This document shows positions 56,601 to 64,000 of a stretch of DNA of 64,000 nt, one piece after another (the first letter of the stretch is position 1; every line of letters starts with the position of its first letter). A program made the translations under genes and the position numbers. Origin of the DNA: Prorocentrum cordatum (taxonomy: Eukaryota > Sar > Dinophyceae > Prorocentrales > Prorocentraceae); the NCBI GenBank assembly GCA_963575745.1, contig CAUYUJ010019281.1, positions 1,303,739-1,367,738 on the forward strand, read 5' to 3'. The notes under the pieces are model-generated. The model was given only the letters and a program-made list of their open reading frames with translations. It was not told the origin of the DNA and ran no database searches.

Positions 56601-57085
56601 GAAACATACGTACGTCGTCAAAGGCGCCTCGGAAGGCGCCTCGGAAGGCGCAGAATACTCCTCCAAGGCGCGGAATCATGTTCCCGGACCGCCTTCCGGG
56701 AACATGATGGGGACGACCTCCTGAGGGCCTCCAGTGGGCCTCTTGGGGGCCTCTCGGAGGCCTGTTGGGCTCTCCTGGAGGCGTCTTGGGGCGTATATAT
56801 ATATATATATGTACATATACATGTGTATATATATATACATATGTAAATGTGTATATGTATATAAGTTTAGGGAAGAAATTGAAATACGTGAAAGGAAGTG
56901 GCACGACTCGGGAGGGCTTGGGGGAGGGGTATATCTATAGTTACACATATCTATATAAACATATATGTATATATATATATATACATATATATGTATATAT
57001 ATACACACATATAGAGAGAAACATACGTAAGACATGTAGGATTGTGTACACAGGAGATGGACAATCTATAGAAACATACGTACGT
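56600..57085. repeat. Partial duplicate with hairpin copy 4 and TA tract
   Basis: GTCAAAGGCGCCTCGGAAGG ... hairpin at 56675-56708 ... GGAGGCGTCTTGGGGCG, then TATA microsatellite (56794-56865). It resembles copies A and B truncated by a TA tract at the same point, about 56794. A GGAAGAAATTGAAATACGTG block repeats at 56300 and 56873. Confidence 0.8.
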
Positions 57086-57870
57086 CGTCCAGGGCGCCTC
57101 GGAAGGCGCCTCGGAAAGCGCAGAATACCCCTCCAAGGCGCGGAATCATGTTCCCGGACCGCCTTCCGGGAACATGATGGGGACGACCTCCTGAGGGCCT
57201 CCAGTGGGCCTCTTGGGGGCCTCTCGGAGGCCTGTTGGGCTCTCCTGGAGGCGTCTTGGGGCGCGCTCAGGGCCATTTTTGGGCATCTTGGGGGCCTCTG
57301 AGGGCCTCCGGGGAGGCTCTTGGGGGCCTCTTGGGGCCTCTTGGGGCCTCGCGGGGCCCTCTTGGGGACCGCTGGGCTCGCTTAGGCAGTCTTGAAGCCC
57401 TGTCGGGGCTCTCCTGGAACCGTCTTGGGCGGCTCCTGGGCCGTCTTGGGGCTCTCCTGGGCCGTCTTGGGACGATTTGGGGGGTCTCTTGGGCCGTCTT
57501 GGGGCGGTCTTGGGGGCCTCTTCGGCCGTCTTGGAGCGGTTTTGGGAGACTCTTGGACGGTCTTGGAGCGTCGGAACTCCGAAAATGCGAGAAGGCCAAA
57601 AACCTTGAAAAAAAAACAATACAAATCTACGATTTTGGCTTGTCGGGGCTCTCTTGGGAGGCCTCTTGGGATGCCTTCGGGGCCTCATGGAGCTCTCTTG
57701 GAACGTCTTCGGGCCTTCCTGGCAATTCCTGAGGCTATGTATGCGCGTCTTGGAGCGCTCGCGGGCCGTCTTGGGCGGTCTCGAACTGTTCCTGGCGGTC
57801 CCAGGGGCCCTCCGGGACGCTTCGGACGCTCCCGGGGGCGCCCTGCACACCCCATGGAGATGACAGGCAC
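57085..57870. repeat. Segmental duplication, copy B, with hairpin copy 5
   Basis: Same order as copy A with the hairpin at 57145-57178, then a longer GGCCTC array to about 57870. Confidence 0.85.
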
Positions 57871-57887
57871 CGCCCCGGGGCCCTACT

Positions 57888-57888
57888 C

Positions 57889-57936
<48 letters not shown>
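57888..57936. repeat. (TA)n microsatellite
   Basis: About 24 TA units at the right end of the GGCCTC region. Confidence 0.95.
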
Positions 57937-57938
<2 letters not shown>

Positions 57939-58109
57939 AACGGCCTTTCCGCATATGTGCGGGGTGGCCCTCGTTGGCAGCGTGGCAGGCCAGGCAATGG
58001 CCACCACCGTCCGCCGTCCTCCCAGCGGGGCTGGCCGGAGGATGGTGACTCTGGGTGCGCCGAAGGAGGTGCTGGTGAAACTGGCTGTCCAGGCTGGTCA
58101 CATAGACCA

Positions 58110-58452
58110 GGCGTGTGCTCAGGCACGGTGGTGTTCATAGCTCCTACAACCACGCCTTTCGCCAGTGTGACCGTGCTACCTACGACGAGGGCTGCCGCTC
58201 CACCGATCGCTATGCCCACCGCTGCGGATGCGCCCATGGCCGCCGTAGCACGGTCCTTCTATGAGGCCAGCTGCTGGACGTAGATGTTCTGCCATTCCTG
58301 ACGTCGGTCCTGGGTGCTGTACTCGGCATATTCATGGATGATGTGGAAGATGCAATCCTGGCAGAAGGGGAAGTCCTGGAATAATTCCAGACCAAGGCAT
58401 CGGGGTGCCCGAGCTTACCGCACTTGGAGCAGGTGCCTGGTTCGGTGGCCAT
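58110..58452 (-). pseudogene. Small zinc-ribbon / membrane-helix protein gene, broken
   Basis: Read on the minus strand from ATG 58452: MATEPGTCSKCGKLGHPDAL (first C-x2-C). A one-base frame change near 58380 gives ELFQDFPFCQDCIFHIIHEY (second C-x2-C), then STQDRRQEWQNIYVQQLAS. TAG at 58259-58261 interrupts. The same frame goes on KDRATAAMGASAAVGIAIGG and AAALVVGSTVTLAKGVVVGA, a hydrophobic helix. CAG to TAG is the simplest cause of the stop. The four-cysteine zinc ribbon followed by a single membrane helix is a sensible protein layout, but I do not know the family. Either a decayed gene or fragmentary exons of a live one; introns between the parts are not excluded. Confidence 0.45.
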
Positions 58453-58459
58453 GTAGCTT

Positions 58460-59620
58460 CAAACCTGGCACGTCATCGTAAATCCATGCAGTATTGCTCT
58501 GCTGGGATCAGGTGCAATAGTTCGATTTGGGTTCATCACCCTCGTGATCTGATCCTGGACAGGACATGGGCAACCCCCCGGAGTGCCAGTGGCATGTCGA
58601 CGTTGCCTGATATTTCTGGGGGTCGGCGGTGGGCTCGACTGTGTTGCAAGCTCGTATCTTCCATTGGGACCGTCTTGAGGTTGAGAGTGGAGGTAATAGG
58701 TCAGAGTATGGAGATTGTGACGGTGAAGGGAACGTATGTTTTATGACAGCGCTGCCAGAATGGAATGCTTCGTTCACGCTCCTCGCCTTGTGTTGGAGAG
58801 CATGCGGCGTAAGACAAAGCGCGGGGCTACGGCGAAATTTGGCCTGCAGCTGCTATCCCACTTAGTGGGACTCTTAACCTAAAGTGCACGGTGCAAGCAA
58901 TCGCGTCTGTGCCGCCCTCTGCGCACGCACGCACGCGTGCACCGCTGGATTTCCTAAACAGCTCTTGCAAGACACTAACTCTACAGTGCTCCCCCTGAAT
59001 TCCCTGCTGCGCGGACCAAACAGAGAAAAGAGAGCCACACCTTGTTGTGGCATGACGGGCTCTGTGGCATGCTGGTGCTCTCACCACACGGGGGTGACCA
59101 CCGAACGCACCTGGGCTTGGCCAGTACATCATATGGTGCGCTTGCTCTGTGACACATGCACAATCACGTGAAAGCTACTGCATGGACGAGGCGAGCTATC
59201 GTGGTGCAAACCAGGGTCCTCGGGCCGCCAGCCCACGAGTTCGACTTGCCATTCGAATGGACGTCCCAGGGAGCCGCCGGCCCGGCTGAATGCGGGCAAA
59301 GTCTCGTTCGCCATACTCATCTCCTTCTCCACCCACATCCTCCTCCACCATCGTCCCCCTCTCCTCATCCTCCTCAACCCTCCCCCGTCATCCTCCTAGG
59401 ATGGATGAGCAGCATGAGGGGAACGAACAAGGGGACGAAGAGGCGGAGGGAGACAACGGGAAGAGAGAGGAATGAAAAGGAAGGGGAGAAGAGAGAAATG
59501 GAAGGGCAATCTCGGGACACAATGACATGACAATGCGCGCTCGCGTTCGTTCGGTCATTGGGCGGTTTGTCACCCCACACGAACTCGAACCACAAATGGC
59601 AAACAACAAAACAGGCATGC
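58460..59620. other. Unique-looking sequence without a recognised gene
   Basis: Base composition is more even than in the repeats on each side, and open frames are short. No conserved motif was recognised on either strand. It could include non-coding exons or introns of the minus-strand zinc-ribbon gene. Confidence 0.4.
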
Positions 59621-59624
59621 AGGG

Positions 59625-59728
59625 GAGGAGCAGGAGGAGGAGGAGGAGGAGGAGGAGGAGGGGGAGGAGGAGGAGGAGGAGGAGGAGAAGGAGGAGGAGG
59701 AGAAGGAGGAGGAGGAGGAGGGGGATGG
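59625..59728. repeat. (GGA)n microsatellite
   Basis: About 100 bp of GGAGGAGGAGG. The flank to 60145 has no recognised gene. Confidence 0.9.
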
Positions 59729-60145
59729 GAGACGGGAAAGCAGGAAGCTGAGCAGGACGCTGCCTTCTCAGGGAACGCTTGCTCTATGTGACGGCCGGGG
59801 GGGGGTCACGCGAAGTGCTCCCCCAGCGCTTATTGACTTGCAAAGTCTTCATTCAACGGGAGGGAGCAGTGGGGGAGAAGCTCACGCCTGACGGCGCGCC
59901 CGGGGTGGAAGTGGGATGGAGAATTCCTTCTCGGAAGGCTCAGAAGTCCACCGGCCTTCTGGGAAGTTTGCTGGGCGCTCCCCGAAAGCGCAGGAGAAAC
60001 CTCCCCGAGGGCGCGAGGGCTTCCGAGAAGTCCCGCCGCCTCCTGAGAGGGCCTCCTCCCTCTCGCTCTCCGTCCCCCCTCGCTCGCCGCCTAAACACAC
60101 TCGACCAGTGCTGCCTGGTCCTCGCTCCTCGGCTCTGTGGACGCC

Positions 60146-60500
60146 CGAAATGGGTACGGGAAAAATGGGTACAATGCCCAACAGCAAATGTTGTCCTAAA
60201 ACCAACAGCGGCCGCTGTGGGGCAGGCGGCCTTCTGTCTCAAATGGACACAGGCCGCGGCGGCGCGGACAGCGAGTCCTGTTCAAAATGAACAGGAACTG
60301 CTGTTGGGCATTGCACCCATTCTCTCCGAACCCCTTCTCCTCCTCCTGCTCCTCCTCCTCCCCCTCCTCCCCCTCCCCCTCCTCCTCCTCCTCCTCCTCC
60401 TTCTCCTCCTCCCCCTCCTCCTCCTCCTCCTCCTCCTCCTCCTCCTCCTCCTCCTCCTCCTCCTCCTCCTCCTGTACCCATTATTTCCGTACCCATTTCG
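60146..60500. mobile_element. Foldback element with an internal CTC expansion
   Basis: Left arm CGAAATGGGTACGGGAAAAA (60146-60173) pairs with TTATTTCCGTACCCATTTCG (60473-60500), 26 of 28 positions. An inner arm, ATGGGTACAATGCCCAACAG (60166-60187), pairs with 60299-60320 with one mismatch. A further perfect palindrome, TCCTGTTCA / TGAACAGGA, lies near 60276-60296. A (CTC)n run of about 140 bp separates the inner and outer right arms. No clear target duplication. Confidence 0.65.
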
Positions 60501-60659
60501 TTCGTGCCGATCGGCTCGGCCCATGCCCGACGAGCCCCGAGCAGGCAGGCCGGCAACAGGGCCCAGCCGGCCAGGCAGCGCAGGGGGCGTCGGCGTGCGG
60601 CGAGCCAGCCGGCGCGGATAGCCCACCTCGTCGGGGCCAGGGAGGGGGCGAGGGGGAGC

Positions 60660-60820
60660 CGCCTCCGCCCGCCCTCCCTCCCTCGCTCGCTCTCGCTCCC
60701 TCCCTCCCTCCCTCCCACTCCTCCCGCTCCTCCCCGCTCTTCAAGGTCCTGCCTTCCCCTCGTCTCTCTCTCCCCTCTCTCTCCCCCCCTCTCCCATCAC
60801 TCCTCCCCGCTCCCGATCAG
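60660..60820. repeat. Pyrimidine-rich tract
   Basis: CTCCCTCCCTCGCTC-type low-complexity sequence. No gene. Confidence 0.75.
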
Positions 60821-60984
60821 CAGCAGTGCGCCGCTTTCTCTTCGCCAATTGCTCAGGTCGTGCCCTCTCTTTCTGGGCCCTCGGGGCCACCAGCCTTTGC
60901 CTCTGCCAGTCCCCATGGTGCCATAGAGCACCTGCTCTACCTATACAGTCCTCGTTCTCTTTTTTTGGCACACGTTACCCTCAC

Positions 60985-61105
60985 TCTGCTCATCCTCCTC
61001 CTCCTCCTCCACCGCCTCCTCCTCCTCCTCCGCCTCCTCCTCCTCCGCCTCCGCCTCCGCCTCCGCCTCCGCATCCTCCTCATCCTCCTCCTCCTCCTCT
61101 TTCGG
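60985..61105. repeat. (CTC/CGC)n microsatellite
   Basis: CCTCCTCCTCCGCCTCC runs. The following stretch (61110-61680) shows short open frames only and nothing recognisable. Confidence 0.85.
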
Positions 61106-61682
61106 CACGCGTTACCCGCATGCCATTGCAGGTCCACATTTGAGCGTGCGACACTGGCGCCTCATACCTGTGTCGCGCTCGCTGGCTAGCAACAGCAAGC
61201 GCCACAACTGCAGTCAAGAGACGCTGCCTTCCAGACTCATCGCCCCTCCTCCATGCCCCCATTTGCCGCCCAAGTCCATGTTCCTTCTCTTTGCCCACAT
61301 CCCTTAATCCTCCCTGCCTTCCCTCGGAGCTACAATCTCGGAGAGGGGATCCAGGCTCGACAGGTTTTCGCCTGGGCGACCAACGGCTTCGCCCGCCTGT
61401 GGGCGAAAAGCTCAACACCTGAAACAATTGAAGACAATACAAAACTGGGAGAAGCCGAGACTTCAAACAAAAAACCTCGCATTGGACATCGGAAAGCTCC
61501 ACACCAGAAACTTCAAAACACACATCCTACCCCCATCGCAAACTGGAACAAGAATCGAGCTGCGTCGAGGCCAAAGAAAAACTCCTGCGGAACTCAAAAG
61601 CCGCCAACCGTGTCGGCGTGTGAACTGATTAGTTCGTCGAGCCCGACTGCGACGAACTGTGCTTCTCTGAACGCAGCGGATG

Positions 61683-61854
61683 TGTAGGCTTAAGTCGGGC
61701 CTGTCCCCCTACAGGGGGATTTTGGCCGAAAAAATAAAAATACCCGAACAACCCAAAAGATGCCCAAAAATATTGAAAAAATTGTCCCCAGACTATTATT
61801 TGACTATTTTTGAGTATTCCCCCTGTAGAGGGACAGGCCCGACTTAAGTGTAGG
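61683..61854. mobile_element. MITE-like inverted-repeat element, copy 2, with 6-bp target duplication
   Basis: The element is 61689-61848 (160 bp). CTTAAGTCGGGCCTGTCCCC opens it; the reverse complement closes it, with 30 of 31 terminal positions matching. TGTAGG flanks both ends (61683-61688 and 61849-61854). The interior is AT-rich (AAAATAAAAATACCCGAACA). It shares termini and size with the element at 5.24 kb, but its target duplication differs, as expected for independent insertions. Confidence 0.88.
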
Positions 61855-62020
61855 CATCGACGCGCCATCATAGACGTTCTCGCCAGGTTCGCCCGCACAC
61901 GCGCTCGTGCCTGCTAATCGGGCCTCGTTGGGGCGATCCCCAGAAGAGCCCCTTCCCCCGCCCTTGAGGCGTCGCAAATGTCCATTTGAGCCACATGATC
62001 CTCCGTCTCCTCCTCGTCGA

Positions 62021-62645
<625 letters not shown>

Positions 62646-62649
62646 CCTC

Positions 62650-63330
62650 ATGATCATAATCCTTGTCCTCTCCTCCTCCTTCTCCTCATCATCCTCCTCC
62701 TCGCCTTCCCCCTCCTCCTCATCCTCCTCATCCTCGACCTCATCCTCATCTCCTCATCCTCTTCCGCCGCCTCCTCATCCGCATCATCCGCCTCATCCGC
62801 CTCACCCTCAACCTCCTCATCCATCCCTCCCTCGTCCCTCTGCCCACGTCCTTCTTCCCCCATTCTCACTCCCCCCATCCGGCGCCAGCAGGGACAGAGG
62901 CAGCACGGTGGCCAACACAAGCGCTGCGACGATTGAATCAACTCCAACTTTCGCCAACGCAGACGAAACCTCCACCGACAATCCACACTGATCCAATCGA
63001 GAGAACAACCAAACGACATCACACGGACGCAAACAGCCCAAGATACGGAAACATGGACGGCGCTTGAGCATCACCACACCGACCTCACACCAGCAAACCC
63101 AGGACCGAGACCGACAAAGTGAACGCCCAGAGAAAGTCGAGACGACACGCCCAGCCCGCGCCGACACCGACCCCAAGGACTTCCTCTTCTTCCTCCTTCT
63201 CTCCTCCGAACTTGTTTTTATGTGTCCCGCATTGCATACTGCGTGTATCCAGACAAGCCAACTCTCACTGCCACGGCCTCACCCACATGGTCTAAGCTAG
63301 GCCTGGACACTGTCCGCAACGATGGTTGGT
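62650..63330. other. Pyrimidine-rich then unique sequence, no gene seen
   Basis: CTCCTCATCC-rich sequence to about 62840, then mixed sequence. No protein or RNA family recognised. Confidence 0.5.
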
Positions 63331-63332
63331 CA

Positions 63333-63362
63333 CATCGCATCGCATCGCATCGCATCGCATCA
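63333..63362. repeat. (CATCG)n pentanucleotide microsatellite
   Basis: About six CATCG units. The remainder to 64000 is GC-rich with a GA-rich stretch near 63550 and no recognised gene. Confidence 0.85.
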
Positions 63363-64000
63363 CTCCCCCAATCCATCCCTTCCATCCCTTACTCCAGCTC
63401 TGTCGACCGAACCTTGGACAGGCTGTCGTAGCGCTTGCAAGCCTTGCACCGATCCGACCCTTCCTCGTTCCGCGCCCAGCAGCTCGTGCAGAAGCAATCC
63501 CCCAGCCTTGGCTGGGCGGGAGGAGGGGAGGGCGGGGGCAGGGACGGGGCGAGAAGAAGAAGAAGGGGGGGGGAGGAAGATCGCGATGGAAAGCCCCGAG
63601 AGGTGGGTATGGTGGAAAATCGCGATGTACAGCTCCTGAATCAAAGGAAAAGATGGCCTCTGATGGGTTCGCCACCTGACCCCGCCTTGGTAAGCACCCC
63701 CCCTCTGCGAGCCCCCGAGCAGGGGAGGGGCGAGATGCCACGTCTTCATAGAGAGCGTAGCGACAATGGCGACATCCCTGGTAGCAGCTCCGACTACAAG
63801 CGCAGTGGCATCAACAAATGGCATCTCCATGCGCGGGGGCAGGGGCACATGTGACTGGATAACAGCAGATTGCCAGTGGCAACCTCTTAGGGGCGAGAGG
63901 GAGATGGACGAAAGGAGGGCAGGCGAGACTGAGCTCCCGGGGCGAGAGGGAGCGAGCGGAGGCGCAGGGGAGAAGCAGGAACGAGGAATGGAGGGAGGCA

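Overview
This looks like nuclear DNA of a dinoflagellate. The base composition is GC-rich and most of the window is minisatellite, microsatellite and dispersed repeat. The few genes have introns with GT-AG or GC-AG ends and short direct repeats at both splice junctions. There are also two weak matches to the dinoflagellate spliced leader. I cannot name the species from sequence alone; Prorocentrum-like genomes are a reasonable guess, not a result.

Layout. 0-8.8 kb: tandem repeats, including a 4.5-kb GAC-rich array, and a 153-bp inverted-repeat element with a 6-bp target duplication at 5.2 kb. 8.85-17.38 kb: one host gene, a SUMO-protease (SENP/Ulp1, peptidase C48) with four recognisable exons. 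Its first recognised intron is 6.9 kb and is filled with minisatellites and inverted copies of a dispersed element. 17.7-25.7 kb: GGCCTC arrays and four copies of a composite dispersed repeat. 25.78-31.68 kb: four tandem units of about 1.46 kb, each carrying a GTC-rich tract. 31.7-33.9 kb: minisatellites, purine tracts and a 73-bp array.

33.97-53.5 kb is the most interesting part: a plus-strand, about 20-kb Helitron-like (rolling-circle) transposon. In order it holds an endonuclease/exonuclease/phosphatase (EEP) domain ORF, an unidentified ORF, an RPA-like OB-fold ORF, a four-repeat ORF, and a Rep plus PIF1-type helicase protein. The four-repeat ORF overlaps the Rep ORF by ATGA. The Rep reading frame is split by a 1,560-bp candidate intron made almost wholly of a 33-bp satellite. 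Several ORFs carry frameshifts or a stop, so this copy is probably decaying, or the assembly has indels.

The same interval holds more than 30 copies of a 17-base repeat, GGTGCTTCTCAGCCTGC, all on the plus strand. They lie between the ORFs and inside them. In most ORFs they are read in one phase as Gly-Ala-Ser/Pro-Gln-Pro-Ala. I saw none outside this interval. A second shared motif, the core of the 33-bp satellite, is scattered through the same element.

54.2-57.9 kb: GGCCTC arrays with five copies of a conserved hairpin, a segmental duplication and TA/TG microsatellites. 58.1-58.45 kb, minus strand: a small broken zinc-ribbon gene. 59.6-64 kb: microsatellites, a foldback element, a second copy of the inverted-repeat element of 5.2 kb, and a 620-bp CAT tract.
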